Positions 11,740-25,485 are shown, numbered from the stretch's first letter. The stretch is DNA of 64,000 nt from Sabellastarte sp. h YS-2021 (GCA_964017235.1 OZ024931.1:97544221-97608220), one strand, 5' to 3'. Made by a program: numbers and translations. The notes: generated by a model from the letters alone, not told the origin.

Positions 11740-13060
11740 ATTTATAATAATAATTCAGAATTGAGAATTTTAAATGTGTGATTAACAACTGAAATAAGTT
11801 CATAACTGTAGGGGCTGTGTCAAAATTAATTGAGGCAAGTTGAATAATACTGGGCTAGTTAAGGGTTAAAAATCCCCTATTTTTACTACATAAGGCTATA
11901 ATTTCATTAATATTGGGACTTAAAGCTCACCAGAAAATAACAGTGTCCATTTTGCCTACTTTAATATGTATAACCAGTTTTTATTTTAAAAAGTTAAAAA
12001 CTCAGCAAGCAGAGGGATAAAAACATAAAAATAAGTTCTTAAAAGCCTAAGATAGCCATAACATCATTAATATTCAAAATTTAAATAGACAGGCACTTCC
12101 TGAAAAATTCAAAGATTTCAGCTCTATGAGCCACATAGTTCGACAGTTACAGGGCTTTAAAGTGGCACAATGTCCATAAATTGGGTCTCTGTGGGCATTT
12201 TAGAATTGTTAAAGTGACCTTAGCAATTAAACTACAGATCTGAAACTTTTTGGGGACATCGATAACAAACAAAAATTATATATAATACAGTTTAAGACTT
12301 GTCACACTTAGCATTTTCAAATAACAGGGCAAAATACAGAAAAAAATGTCATAAAGGTCACTTGGGTGAGTGTCTATGGTCCTCATACACAGGTTAAATG
12401 TCTACTAAAAGCCTTTATTTTTGGCACATAAAAAAGACCATAATAATGTATTCCCAGGTGGGATTTCAGCTCTATCAATCACATAGCTTAACAGTCACAG
12501 GGCTTAAAAGTGGCAAAAAGTCCAAATACTGGGTCTCTGTGGGCCTTTCAGTGACCTCAATGTGACCTTCAAATTAAAGCTTCAGACTTAAACTCTGTCA
12601 GATACAAAGATTACACATAGAATTTATATCTAATACAGTTTGAAACTTCTCAGACTTACCATTTCCTACTTACAGGGAAAAATATGTGAAAAATGTCTTA
12701 AAACAGTCACTCGGGTGGGTGTTTATGGTCCTCATACACAGGTTAAATGTCTATTAAAGACCTAAATTTTAGGGCACATATGAAAAATACATATTGATAT
12801 ATTCCCAGATGATATTTTACTTAGATGAGAGACATAGTTAGAAAGCTACAGTGCTTAAAAGTGGCAAAAAGTCCATAAATTGGGTCTCTGCGGGCAATTT
12901 TGAGACCTTAAGTCAACCTTACAGGTAAACCTACAGCCTTTAAAGTTTTCACAGACCAAGATTACATATAAAAGTTATACCTAGTACAGTTTGAGACTCA
13001 TCAGAATTACCACTTCCAAATTATAGGGCAATGTGTGAAAAATGTAGGAAAAATCCCTAA
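11740..13060. repeat. 349-bp tandem repeat, about three copies
   Basis: CATACACAGGTTAAATGTCT recurs at 12384 and 12733 (349 apart) with similar flanks, and a more diverged first copy covers about 12000-12360. Words such as GGGTCTCTGTGGGC recur in each copy. A fourth, partial copy in the same orientation lies beyond the right inverted arm (33965-34150). Confidence 0.7.
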
Positions 13061-14850
13061 AACAGGGTCTAAATGAATTTGGCACTTTTCTAATAGTGCC
13101 AAGTTTGGTCCATTTTTCAATCACTATTATGATTTCTGTCATAAACTGGCCATATTGTGCATTTTATAATATAATACACTTAGATAGGAAGCTTGAGCAA
13201 TATTTTTATTATTTTATCATTTAAATCTTTATCCACAGCTCGATTGAATTCAACCTTGTTTCAGTGGAATGTTCAACCATGTCTTTCAGTAACATTAGTA
13301 ATACTTTATTTAGTGAGAATTGGACTAATCCTGCATAGAATTGTGAAAAATACTCTGATACGACATTTAATGATTGAGTTCAACCATGTCTGTCAGTAAC
13401 AGTTGTGGTCCTTTATACAGTAAGAACTGAACTAGCCTGCACATCTTGTAGGACAGAATTATGAAAAAGAGTCAGGTATAACAGGAATAAGACATGATTG
13501 AATTCAACCATGTGTGTCAGTAATTTTTGTGATCCAGAACTGAACTAGCCTGGGCAGATTTCAGTATAGAATTATGAAAAATACTGTGATATAACAGGAA
13601 TAAGGGATGATTGAATTCAACCATTTCTGTCAGTAATATTTGTGATCCTGTATGCAGTGAGAACTAGCTGAACTATCCCAGGCAACTTGCAGTACAGAAT
13701 TATGAAAAATACTCTGATATAACAGGAATAAGGGATGATTGAATTCAACCATATCTTTCAAGAACCTTTGTGATACTTTATTCATTGAGAGTTGGACTAG
13801 TCTGTGCAAATTGTAGCACAGAATTGTGAAAACATACCACGATGTAACAGGAATAAGAGATGATTGAATTCAACCATATTTTTCAGTAGCATTTGTGATC
13901 CTTCAATATGCAGTGAGAACTGATCTAGCCTGCACAACTTGTAGCACAGAACTATGAAAAATACTCCAATATAACTGGAAAAGAGGTGATTGAATTCAAC
14001 CATGTCTATAATATTTGTGATCCTGTATGCAGTGAGAACTGTACTATCCTGCACAACTTGTAGCACCGAACTATGAAAAATACTCTGATATAACAGGAAA
14101 TAAGACGTGATTGAATTCAACCATGTCTGTCAGTAATATTTGTGATCCTATATGCAGGGAGAACTGCACTATCCTGCACAACTTGTAGCACACAAGATGA
14201 AACATACTCTGATGTAACAGTATAGGACATGATTGAATTCAATCACGTCTGTCAGTAAGATTTGTGATCCTTTATGCAGTGAAAATTGGACTAGCCTGCA
14301 TAGCTTATACCAGATAATTGTAAAACATACTTAGATATTGCAGTAATAAGTTATGATTGAATTCAACCATCTCTTTCAGGAATGTTTGTTATCCTTTCTG
14401 CAGTGCAAATTGTAGCACAAAATTGTGAAAAATACTTATACATAAGAGATGATTGAATTCAACCATATTTTGAGTACCATTTGTGATCCTTTATGCAGTG
14501 AGAACTGCACTAGCCTGCACAACTTGTAGCACAGAATGATGAAAAATACTCGGATATAACTGGAAAAGAGATGATTGAATTCAACCATCTCTGTCAGTAC
14601 TATTTGTGAAGCAAGATGAAGCAAGAACTTTACTATCCTGCACAACTTGTAGCACCGAACTATAAAACATACTCAGATGTAACAGTAAGACATGATTGAA
14701 TTCAATCACGCCTGTCAGTAACATTTGTGATCCTTTATGCAGTGAAAATTGGACTAGCCTGCATAGCTTCTAGCACAGAATTATGAAAATTATTTTGATA
14801 TACAGGAATAAGAGATGATTGAATTCAATCATGTCTGTCAGTAATTGTAT
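13060..14850. repeat. About 124-bp satellite array, left arm of 21-kb inverted repeat
   Basis: About 13 units marked by GATTGAATTCAACCATG, with starts at 13242, 13372, 13496, 13609, 13737, 13862, 13988 and 14109. Each unit also holds CTTGTAGCACAGAATTATGA. The outer flank (13080-13235) and the individual units match 32178-33965 in reverse complement, unit for unit. Minus-strand open frames of about 70-107 residues here are by-products of the satellite. Confidence 0.88.
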
Positions 14851-14859
14851 GGATTTCAC

Positions 14860-16040
14860 TTCATTATGCCGCCGCAGTGTGTAGAGAGATTTCACTGTTA
14901 CCGTTCTAACAAAAAAATATTACAGCTAGCCTTCTCACATTTGCAGGATATATGAATAACCATAAAATCTTGCTTTGGAATATTTTTGGCCTCATTTTGA
15001 AAAACAAGATGGCCGCCAGGGATGCTTATTCGACTTAAAGCAAGGACTTTTCTTGCCCCACTAGAGAAAAGGGTATTATAGGTAGAGATATGTTCCTCAT
15101 GAGAAAATCTTGACTGGGAATATTTTTGGTCTCATTTTGAAAAATAAGATGGCCACTACGGGCGTTTCTTTGTCAGTCATGAAAAGTGCTTATAACTCAC
15201 TTATTATTGGTCCTAGAGGTTTGGGATGGTAAACCAACCTATAGGAAATCATGGGTTGGGAATCTTTTGGTGCGGTCAGATTTGACCTTGGACCCCTCCT
15301 TCAAGGTCAAATGAGGAAAGCCAAACTTAAAAGTGCTAATAACTCACTTATTGGTCCTAGAAGTTTGGGATGGTAAACCAACCTATAGGAATTCATGGGC
15401 TGGGAATCTTTTGGTGTGGTCAGATTTGCCCTTGGGCCCCTCCTTCAAGGTCAAACGAGCATAGCCAAACTTAAAAGTGCTTATAACTCGCTTATTATTG
15501 GTCCTAGAGGTTTAGGATGGTAAACCAACCTATACGAAATCATTGGCTGGGAATCTTTTGGTGTGGTCGGATTTGACCTTGGACCCCTGCTTCAAGGTCA
15601 AACTGGGATAGCCAAACTTAAAAATGCTAATAACTCACTTGTTATTGGTCCTAGAGGTTTGGGATGGTAAACCCACCTATAGGAAATCATGGGCTGGTTA
15701 TCTATTGGTGTGGTCAGATTTGACCTTTGGCCCCTCCTTCAAGGCCAAACGAGGATAGCCAAACTTAAAAGTGCTTATAACTCGCTTATTATTGGTCCTA
15801 GAGGTATGGGATGGTAACCAACATATAGGAAATCATGGGCTGGGTATCTGTTGGTGTGGTCAGATTTGACCTTGGACCCCACCTTCAAGGTCAAACCAGG
15901 ATAGCCAAACTTAAAAGTTCTTATAACTCACTTATTATTTGTCCTAGTGATTTGGGATGGTAAACCAACCTATAGGAAATCATTGGCTGGGAATCTTTTG
16001 GTGTGGTCAGATTTGACCAGAGGTGCATTTTTCAAACAAA
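14860..16040. repeat. 147-bp tandem repeat, about six copies
   Basis: Units contain TTATTATTGGTCCTAGAGG, CAACCTATAGGAAATCATGG and GTGGTCAGATTTGACCTTGG. Unit spacing is 144-150 between about 15180 and 16020. The leading part (14860-15180) carries CCGCCGCAGTGTGTAGAGAG and AAGATGGCCGCC, features also found at 17980-18115 in front of a second array of the same family. Confidence 0.8.
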
Positions 16041-16079
16041 ATTTGTTCTGTTTTGCACAATTCATCTGCCATTAAATAT

Positions 16080-16950
16080 AAGTACTTGCCATAAACAACA
16101 AGACAACTACTGAAGCAGTGGTTATCTCCCACCTTAGGAAAAGTAATAATGGAGAACTAAGGGAGATATACAGCCTTTGTACAATGAAGACAGGGTCAAA
16201 GGTCAAAGTCAGCAACTGAAAAAGATTCCCAGGTCATGATTTCCTATATGTTGTTTTCACATTCCAAACTCATATTAGCAATGATAAGGGAGATAAAAGG
16301 CCTTTTTTGAATAGGATAATCCCATTTGACATTAAACATGTGATATGGTGGCCATTTTGTTTTTGTGCAAATTTGGTGAACCTAGCTGCAATAGTTTAAG
16401 TTTTAGAGCATTTTAATGATTATGAAATAATTGGCTATGGCGGCCAAATAGTTTTTCAAAATGAGGCCAAAATTGTTCACAGGCAAAACAATTGCAGGCC
16501 AGGACTTCCCATGGGCTGCTTTTATATTTTGAAGCCCTGGCACCAATAACCAGTGAGATATAAGGATGTTTTAGCATGATGACCCCCCCATTTAACCTTG
16601 AAGCAGGGGATAAAGGTCAAATGCAACAACTGGACAAGACTCCCAGGCCATGACTTTTTGCAAGTTTTCACATATTGAACCCCTAGGGGCATTGGCAAGG
16701 GGGATATAAGGCCTTTTTAATAGGATAACCCTATTTGACATTAAATATGTGATATGGTGGCCATTTTGTTTTGAAACTATACCAAAACTACCTTCAGACA
16801 TAATAAGTTTTCCTAGCCATATATCTTTTGTGCATATTTGATGAAGCTAACTGCAATATTTCAAGATTCAGAGCATCATTTTATTTTTCTAAAACATCCT
16901 TATATCTCACTGGTTATATTCTTATTACAAATTTGTTTTTATTAGGTAAC
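16080..16950. repeat. Reverse-complement relative of the 26.2-27.4 kb element
   Basis: ACTGAAGCAGTGGTTATCTCCCACC near 16095-16125 and the following bases match the right end of the 26202-27423 element in reverse complement. The body, with GTGATATGGTGGCCATTTTG at 16350 and again at 16749, matches its 305-bp units in reverse orientation. The other end is missing, so it is truncated near 16950. Confidence 0.6.
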
Positions 16951-17935
16951 ATATTTAAATATATAATAGATATCTTTGAAGATATTACATGGGAAAAACA
17001 TTGATATCAAATGCATTGTCTTATTAAGGTTATAAGCAAAGAGAATGATGATTCTTACCAAAATTTGATCGGTGATTTTTCCAAAGTGCTATATTCTATG
17101 ACTGTCAGTTGTTGATACCCCTCCCCACAAAATAGTGTAATCCATACTTGCATTAAAATTGTAGATCTTTGATACACTCAATAAAACACTGTATTAATTT
17201 TCTTTGAAAGCTAAGAATACATTTCACAGACTTTGTGTTCTTCACAAAGTGTGATACATAAAATACTCCAGTACACAACTTTATAAAAATCAGCTAGTTA
17301 GTGTGGTGTACTATGTGAAATAGTAGATTACAGTTAGACAAGAAATCCAGATGTGAAATCATTTGTGGTTTGTGTTAATTCATTATCAGCACCCTGCCTA
17401 GTTAAAATATACAGTAGTGACTGTTTGGGATGAGTAAAATATACAGCCAGAGGGGGAGCAGATAGACCTTCCCCAAGATTTGGGCAGACTTGATGGCAAA
17501 ATTGGGAGGACTGAAATGTTTCTGTGTAAGAATTTACAGCCAATGAGAATCCCACATTAACCTTAGCCTTTCTGTTAAATAGTGTTACTTTAATAGATCT
17601 CAAACTTGTGGTTTAAATTGGCAGGTTTTTGTTAAAAAATTAACTACACACTTCATTTCACTACAAAACAGAATGATATACCACTGTGAACTCTTCTAGG
17701 AGATTGTATTTTGTACATTATTTGTCTATTTGCAATAACTCAAAAAGTAATCAACAGATATTTATAACATTTTTATGTTGGAAGGGCCTAACCAAAGGAA
17801 AAAAATAATTAACTTTTGGGAAGTAAAACATACCCTAAATAACATCAGACTTATTTTGTCAAAATAGTTTTCCTTGCATATGAATTAATTTGTAAATCTC
17901 TTGAAAATATTAATTCTGAATGTTTATATTTGTAT
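16951..17935. other. No gene or repeat recognised
   Basis: AT-rich single-copy-looking DNA. The longest open frame (minus strand, 17334-17603, 89 residues) has no recognisable domain, and I do not support it as a gene. Confidence 0.4.
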
Positions 17936-18895
17936 CCACTGGATGCATCCGGTGGTTACTTTTTGGTTTAGCATTCACTACGCCGCTGCAGCTGTGTGTA
18001 GAGAGATTTTCGATGTTAACACTCAGCTAGCTTCACCAAATTTGCAGGATATCTTCATTGGGAGGTAAGCTTTTCTGGGACTGAAATTAGCCTCATTCTG
18101 AAAAACAAGATGGCCGCTGCGGGCATTTCTTTGAAAATTATCTACCTTTTTCTACTGGCTGATTCTCAGAAGTAGAAGGTTGAATTTCTTCATAAGTGAT
18201 ATGTATAACAGATATACATGTCATCTACTACCTTGCAGACATTTGACCTTAAAGCTTCTTATTCAGGGTCATCCTCAGAATTCCAAAGTACCCCATGTAG
18301 TGGACTTTAAAAGTGCCTATATCTCCCTTATTATTGGTCCTAGAGGCAATGTGAAACTAACCTATAGGAAAACATGGCCTCGGAATCTTCTGATGCAGTC
18401 AAATTTGACCTTGGAGCCCTCCTTTAAGGTCAAACAAGAACAGCCAAACTTAAAAGTACTTATAAGTTTCTCAGTATTGGTCCTAGAGGTTTGCAATGTG
18501 AACCAACTTTTAGGAAATCATGGACTGGGAATCTTCTGATGTGGTCAGATTTGACCTTTAACCCCTCCTTTAAGGTCAAACAAGGACAACCAAACTTAAA
18601 AATGCTTATCACTCGCTTATTATTGGTCCTTGTGGTTTGCAATGTGAAACCAACTTATAGGATATCATGAGCTGGGAATCTTCTGATATGGTCAGATTTG
18701 ACCTTGGGCCCCTCCTCCAAGATCAAACGAGGACAGCCAAACATAAAAGTGCTTATTGTTTGCTTATCATTGGTCCTAGAGGTTTGCAATGTGAAACCAA
18801 CTTCTAGGAAATCATGGGCTGGGAATCTTCTGATGTGGTCAGATTTTTACCTTTGGCCCCTCCTTCAAGGTCAAACAATGGTTCACTGGCTTTGG
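17936..18895. repeat. About 140-bp tandem repeat, four copies
   Basis: Second array of the family seen at 15180-16020 (TTATTATTGGTCCTAGAGG; GAATCTTCTGATGTGGTCAG). It is preceded by CGCCGCTGCAGCTGTGTGTA and AAGATGGCCGCTGCGGGC. Confidence 0.75.
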
Positions 18896-20225
18896 TGAGT
18901 TGTCTTTCCAGTTCATGCAAATTTGCATCAGTTCTTCAATACACTAGGTCTAGTTCATATTCTTTTTCCATTTGTATTGTTCACTTCATTACAAGTTCCT
19001 CACATTTATGTTCTTAATACAAACTAAATTACACTAAATTTGCTATAATTTGTTGAACATTAGAACACAAAAATGCTTAATCCAACAGGTAATTTTAAAT
19101 ACAAGGTGAGCATTTATGCAAGATTACCTAGCCAACAGCAAGAGAAGTGTCAAGTGAGTCCAGTCGGCTCTGAACTGACCAATTAGAAGACTTATTTACA
19201 CTTGGTGTTAACTACTAACTACACAGAATAATATCGAGGGATTCATTATTTATTTAACAAATAAGCTAGTACCAAAAGACATTTTCTTTCTAATAGCTGG
19301 CTGCCACATTTGTGGCATACGCAGAAACTGTGAAATTTTGGAGATTAAATGTGGCATGTTTTGACCATAAAAACATCTGGAGACTGTGATATTGAGCAGA
19401 GTTTAATATTTGATTCCAGATGCTACACCTAACTTGTGTATCTAGTAGATCTAGGGTAAAACGGTATGAACTTGATATAATATAAATAAAGTAATGAGAG
19501 TTTAATGAGGGGAGTTTGGGGTTGCTTATGTCCAGAAATGATGAATGTAAATTTTACCAAAGTGTAAACTAAACCTGTGAAGCTGTGCAGTACTATGAAA
19601 TAAAAGTTATACAATATAAAATAATGGAAATAACTGATGTGATAAAAAATGATAATAAATTACAGTTTACTGATTCCTAATTTACAACACAAGGTCATAC
19701 ATGCTGGCACCGTTGAAAAGTTATTATGATTAAAGTTAAACATCAAAGAGTTCTATTTTTCATATAGTATTGAAAAATACGTTAGATTTTTAAATGCTAT
19801 TATAAAACCTAAAATAATGATGTTTTCAATTACCGATTCCCAAATATTCTTTGCGGATTTCATTATTTATACCAAAAACAAATGAAAAACCAGTTATAAG
19901 TTTATCGTTCACACCACTAAAATAAAGCAAAGGGGCTATTACAATATTATACGTTTCAGAACAAAATTAATAAATGAAGATGAGACAGCCTCAAATTTAT
20001 TCCTAGGAGTTGCACAACAGGAACAAGAGAACAATGTTATTAGTAAAATATAGGCAGACTACGGGCATGTCATTAGTGTGACAATGAAATTCAGACCAAA
20101 ATATTTATAAGGCTATAAGAGTATGGTATCTAGTAAATATCTTGGAGGTATAGTTTCCACAGATATCAAATAACACAAGGAACTCTGTGAAAGTCCTTTT
20201 TGTCAAGTAGAGGCCTTAGATGTTG
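18896..20225. other. No gene recognised
   Basis: AT-rich DNA with short open frames of 60-67 residues only, and no repeat periodicity, splice-flanked exon or RNA signature that I can support. Confidence 0.4.
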
Positions 20226-20229
20226 TGTT

Positions 20230-20795
20230 GCAGGAAACCACCAAGGCTAGGTTGCTTTTGCAATTGGTGCCAGTCGGTGCATCTGTCTGTCCATCAACTT
20301 TTTTGTTTTTAGACTCTAACCTGATAATGCTTCTGCTAATCAATTTGAAATTTGATACCACCTAGGTTAGGGTTGCTTTTGAAATTGTTGTGAGGCAATA
20401 TGTCTGTCTTTCCTGGCTGTCTCTCCATAAACATTTTGGTTTTCTGAATCTGAGAGATGCTTCTGCTGACATATTTGAAATTCAACAGAATGGTAATGCA
20501 CCACCTATGCTAGGTTGCTTTTGAAATTAGTGCCAGTCAGTGCATCTGTCTGTCTGAGTGTCTTTCATTAAACATTGTGGTTTTCCTATTCTAACTCTGA
20601 AACACTTCTGCCAATCGTTTTGAAATTAGACAGGGAAATACGGCACTACCTGGGCTAGGTTGCTTTTGAAATTGGTGCCAGTCAGTGCATATGTCCGTCA
20701 ATGCATCTGTCCATAAACGTTTACATTTCTGGACTCTAACTCCAATGCTTCCACCATTAATTTTAACTGAATAAGCAATAAAAATCATATTGCCA
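20230..20795. repeat. About 137-bp tandem repeat, four copies
   Basis: Each copy has GCTAGGTTGCTTTTGAAATT, then GTGCATCTGTCTGTC, then a TTTCTGACTCTAACT-like word and TTTTGAAATT. A related family lies in the same orientation at 27830-28350. Confidence 0.75.
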
Positions 20796-21785
20796 TTTTA
20801 CTAGAGCAATTTTCTTGAAAAATTGGAATTTTTGATGCAATTTCAAGTAAATTTTGACCTGCTAGGGTTCTGCAAAATGTTCATCATATGTGCATCATAT
20901 GTCATAAATCAAGTTTTACATGTTTGGGTCTCCTGGGGTCATATGATCCCAAAATCGAATTTTTTATAAGATTGGATAATATATTGAATATATTGATAAT
21001 ATACGGAAAGGCGTCTACTGTGCATCATATGTAAAAAAATCAACTTTTTCATATTTGTCATATAAATGTGAAATTAGGGCAAGATCGGTAGCATGTTTTT
21101 TTTTCCATTTCAGTACCTCGCCAGTGCAAAACTCTTCCAATTCTGGGATTCCAAAAAGAGTTGTCTCTTAGTACATCACCATTCAAATAGGTCTGCATAC
21201 AGGTGATAAACTCATGAAAAGAAAACATCACAGTTCTGTTCAAGAAAATTGCTAATTAAAGTCATCAAATACACAAAAATATGGGAAAAAACTTCAGATT
21301 TTGGGTTTGTTCCCAATATTTAATGTTTTCCACAATAATATGTGTTGACAATCCAGATGTTTCACGGTATTTCAGTAAAATGGTCTTGATACCGACATAC
21401 CAGTGTTACCAACACTGCCCTGTGTGAAATATCAACTTTTTTTTTCCATATTTTGGCATCCTAGTGCTCACATGAACCAAATATCAACTTTTTACATGAT
21501 TAAAAAAATACATTGTTACCTTTATAGAAGCATGCAATGGGGTAGGGTGAAACTACTTTTTAAAAGCTACTGAAACACTAATTCTGAGGACTGAAAGGGC
21601 TTCAATTACAAAAGTCATCCCAACAGGTTTATTGAAAGAGCTTTGTATGTTTCCACAGTAAATAAAACCAAACACATGATTACACATGTATCTTCTACAC
21701 AGGGAAAATTTCAGTATTGGGGGCTGTAAGACACTATTTTACAGTAATAAACCCGTAGTGCCTTCGTAAAGATCATCTTTTAGCA
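20796..21785. other. No gene recognised
   Basis: GTGCATCATATGT recurs near 20886 and 21018, and TATCAACTTTTT occurs three times, hinting at an old degenerate repeat. Nothing codes for protein here. Confidence 0.4.
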
Positions 21786-21793
21786 GGAATGAG

Positions 21794-21971
21794 GGTACTT
21801 CCAGGGTATATGGACATGGCCATTTATGACGTCATCATGCACTTTTCCACTATGTGGCTACATTTTAGAAATGTGGCTACAAATATGTCCTATAAGGTTT
21901 GTAGCCACATTTCCGTTGAAAAGTACAAAACATCGTTGTAAACGCCCATGTGCATATACCCTGGAAGTACC
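21794..21971. mobile_element. 178-bp MITE with 8-bp target duplication
   Basis: Ends are GGTACTTCCAGGGTATATG and its reverse complement (19 bp, with further imperfect pairing). Both sides carry GGAATGAG (21786-21793 and 21972-21979), a perfect 8-bp target duplication. Inside is a perfect 16-bp stem, GAAATGTGGCTACAAA at 21868-21883 with its complement at 21898-21913 and a 14-base loop. The left half also has TGACGTCA near 21819. Eight-base duplications are typical of hAT and a few other DNA transposon superfamilies; the terminal bases here do not settle which. Confidence 0.9.
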
Positions 21972-22149
21972 GGAATGAGCCACCGGTAAAGTCACCTGTG
22001 TGGTAAAATCTAAAGTTTTCAAGTTTTCATGAAGAAAAAGAACATATTCCAGTACCAATGAAGAAAAAGAACCTATTCAAGTACCAATGCCCCTCCCATA
22101 TCAAAATTGTGGCTTTAACTTTTAACAGCAAGGGTCATATTGGGACATA

Positions 22150-22250
22150 TCCTCAGCATTGTCACTACTGGGGATTGAGCCCACACAGAGGTGACAGCCG
22201 GTGATTAGATGCCAAATTTGCTAACAATTAGGCGACCGAGAACCTCCTGT
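22150..22250 (-). mobile_element. tRNA-derived SINE remnant
   Basis: On the minus strand GCCTAATTGTTAGCA (22219-22233) resembles a pol III box A, followed about 50 bases on by GGGCTCAATCCCC (near 22170-22182), which resembles box B. No tail or target duplication was found, so this is a fragment. Confidence 0.45.
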
Positions 22251-22659
22251 CCTGGTTGGTGACAGAAAAACATTTATGTGAATAAATACTAGGACTGGGA
22301 TGGGTGCTAAAAACGGCACCAAGTACTCGCCCTCTGAGAACCAACCCAAATTCGAATTACCACAAGATTTAGTAACTACCATTTGAAGTCCTGTGTAAAT
22401 AAAGTGTCGATTACAGAAATGAAACTTTTGAAGAAAAATGTTTTCAAGCAAACACATCTTTGATATTTTGTGACAATTGCTGAAATGTAGCATATACGTG
22501 GGCAATAATACAATACGTAGTGAGTAACCGAGTACTTAAAATGGACTCGAGTACTAGCCAAGATCGACTTATTTATTGAGGCTCGAGTAATTGTTTGCAG
22601 CCCTAATAAATACTCATGAAGTCAGGAGATAAAGTCATTTTAATCTCATAATTTTATGT

Positions 22660-23140
22660 ACAATATAATAAACTTCCTACACCTTGCGGTTTCTGAAATA
22701 TATACCCCAGACAAGATTTTATAGGTCTAGGTCACTACATCAAGGTCAAAGGTCAAATCAAGGTCACACTATGATGTTGCACACCTTCACCCTCTAACCA
22801 ATGTCCCTACCAAAAATCAACTTCCTACACTCTACGATTTCTGAGATATAGCCCTGACAAGATTTTATAGGTCAAGGTCCCAACAAGGTCAAATCAAGGT
22901 CACACCATGATGTTGCACACCTACAACCCCCTAACCAATGTCCTTACCAAGTATCAAATGCTACACCTTATGTTTTCCTAAACATAGCCCGGACAAGATT
23001 TTCAAAATCAAAGTCACTACAGCAAGGTCAGAGGTCAAATCAAAGTCACACCATAATGTTGCACACCTAGACCCCTTAACCAATGTCCCTACCAAGTATC
23101 AACCTCCAGCACCTTATGGTTTCTGAGATACTGTCCGGAC
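22660..23140. repeat. About 143-bp tandem repeat, four copies
   Basis: Units share ACCAATGTCCCTACCAA, a TTTCTGAGATA word, GACAAGATTTTATAGGTC, AGGTCAAATCAAGGTCACAC and ATGATGTTGCACACCT. Copies start near 22670, 22815, 22955 and 23098. Confidence 0.8.
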
Positions 23141-24590
23141 AAACTTTTTCCTGTTGCCTGCTAAACCGCCCTCTGGCTCGCCTGCCCACCCATCCGGACA
23201 ACATGAGTGAAACAATACTCCAACAGTCCTTAAGGGCTGTGGGGTAAATAATGAATAAATTCAATCAGTATGAGCCAGTTAAGAAAAGACTATTGTGTAA
23301 CATATTACATGAACCATATTACATAATTCCAATTGATTATGTTATGACAACCCATTGTCTTGTATATTAATGACAAAAATAGTAATCCAATAGAATTTTT
23401 GTTTGTGTTGAAGATGAATTAAGTTTAATTGCCATTGTATTGATATATTTTCATCTATCTTTAAGAAAAAAAAGTCAAGGTCAAGGAAGCTCAATTTGCC
23501 ATATATTCTCACCAAAATCAGTGGAGAAATGTGTTAGTGTGAAATGGCACAGGGAAACGTAAACAAAAACATAAATTTCTGATGACATTTGTGTTCCCGT
23601 TTCCAAGACTGTGTGAGATAGCCCTTGGCAAGGCTACTGAAGTGTGAAGCAACACAGATAAAATACACAGCATTCCGTGTTTTTGCAAGTTGCAGGGTTT
23701 GGAGATTATTTTGGAGAGTGAACCCAAGGAACACTTATCCCAGGACAGATTTAAACAAACATTAGCCACTACTTGTTCACACATGGAAGTAATTAAAATA
23801 GTTCAGCATGTGCTCTCAGGTCAGATTGGCCTATTCCCCTTTGAGAAATCATATGAAAGTGTATTTCTGTGCTTTGAGATTCACTGATTAGTCCTAAGGA
23901 AAATCTGCATCTCTGTCCCAAAAAAAGGGTGACCCTCCTCTCTTACCCACCCTGTAATGTTTATCCAGATGCCATGAGAGTGAAAAGTGAAGAATGATTA
24001 ACATGCTATTAAAATCTGATAAAATGGGTGGGTTTCTGTGTTTGTTCAGTCCAGAAGCTTTCCCAGCTATTTCATTTTTATTAACCCCCACCAAAATAAT
24101 TTTGTTTGTGATTATGTTTGTCTGTGATCATGATAATCTAAGTTTGCCTTCCAATCTTAAGATTGGCTGGGATAGGCTAGCCCACAATAAGATTGTCTAG
24201 CTCTTCTTAAGAGATATAATTAATAGCTCCTTTTAATTAAATTTTTTTCAAGCAACACTAAGTTTCAAAGAAAAAGTTCTGTGGGAAAAGTTTATAAGAA
24301 TGATTACTGGTCGAATCTTTGATTCGAGTTATGTATTGGGTTGTGGCCACCATTTTAAATCGGCCGTTTAAGCCCTTAAATATCAAATTCTGTATAATAT
24401 TTGTTCACATATCTGTACATTAAGGTGTATAGTATACACTCTGCCATTTTGAAACATTTTAATGCTTTTATTCAGTTATATTTTATAAAGTAAAAACCTT
24501 GTCTAGCACTACGTCTGGCTTTCTGTAAGGTCCTGTGTGTCCTAGAAACTACTGTGTTTTCCATTGTGATGGTCTACTCGAACGAGTCTT
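23141..24590. other. No gene recognised
   Basis: Overlapping short open frames on both strands at 23518-23887 have no recognisable domain. ATAATCTAAGTTTGCC and neighbouring AT-rich words show no repeat. Confidence 0.4.
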
Positions 24591-24594
24591 TTTT

Positions 24595-25485
24595 AATAGT
24601 TTCGTCTGCTGGTTTCTAGATGTGAAAGCCCAATTAAAGTAAATATATTTATTCGTCTGCTGGTTTATCACACAGTCACTGTTAATGTAAAATTGTTGTC
24701 TGCGCAACTTCATTCATTCACCGAAGCATGACAATTAATTTAAAAAGTATTTTTTAGGAACCAATTGCATAGCTTGACAGGTATTTATGTTTAAAATAGT
24801 CGTCTGCGCATCCCTAATTAAAGTTCATATTTTTCAGTCTGCTGGTTTCAAGACATGAAAGCCCAATTAAAGTACATACCGTATATTTTTTCGTCCGCTG
24901 GTTTATCACGCAGTCACTGTTAATGTAAAATCGTTGTCTGCGCATCTACGTGACTTCATTCATTGAAGCTTGACAATATTAATTTAAAAAGTATTTATGA
25001 ACCAATCACATCGCTTGACAGATATTTGTGTTTAAAACAGGTAGTCACAGCCTTACTCATTTGTCAAACAAATAAACCGCAAAGAAATTAATGAATGAAG
25101 TGACGTCATGGTAGTACTAGATATTGTAGAAATAACACATGACTAGTGCTTCAAAATGGATAGACAGAAAAATGAATGGATGTTATTTTACTACAGATTG
25201 ATTCGTGGCAGAGACAATGAAAATATGCACAACTCCGTAGTTCTACATTCAACCATTTGAAGGTGCTTTTGAATTTGGGTTTCCATTGCAGTCTTCGTCC
25301 TCATTTGCCAAACAAATAAACCACAAAGAAATTATGAATGAAGTGATTTCATTGTAGTACAAGCTTTCATTCAATAAAAAAACAAAATAACTCACAAATT
25401 TCATTGTTGTAAATGCTTCTTATTTTATCCTCAAGTGTCACGCAGTCACTGTTAGTGTAAAATCATTGTCTGCGCATCCCCCATA
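24595..25485. repeat. About 235-bp tandem repeat, two full and one partial copy
   Basis: TCGTCTGCTGGTTT, CGCAGTCACTGTTAATGTAA and TTGTCTGCGCATC recur at 24595-24830 and 24835-25060, and partially at 25438-25480. A second direct pair, CAAACAAATAAACC(A/G)CAAAG, lies at 25066 and 25308. Confidence 0.65.

Noticed and set aside
13797-14120. 107-residue frame similar to the frame at 32908-33231
   Set aside because: The similarity comes from inverted duplication of a 124-bp satellite; the peptide repeats with the unit.
22376-22561. Small open frames on the minus strand near 22221-22561
   Set aside because: No domain, no conserved neighbour; the region next to them is a SINE remnant.
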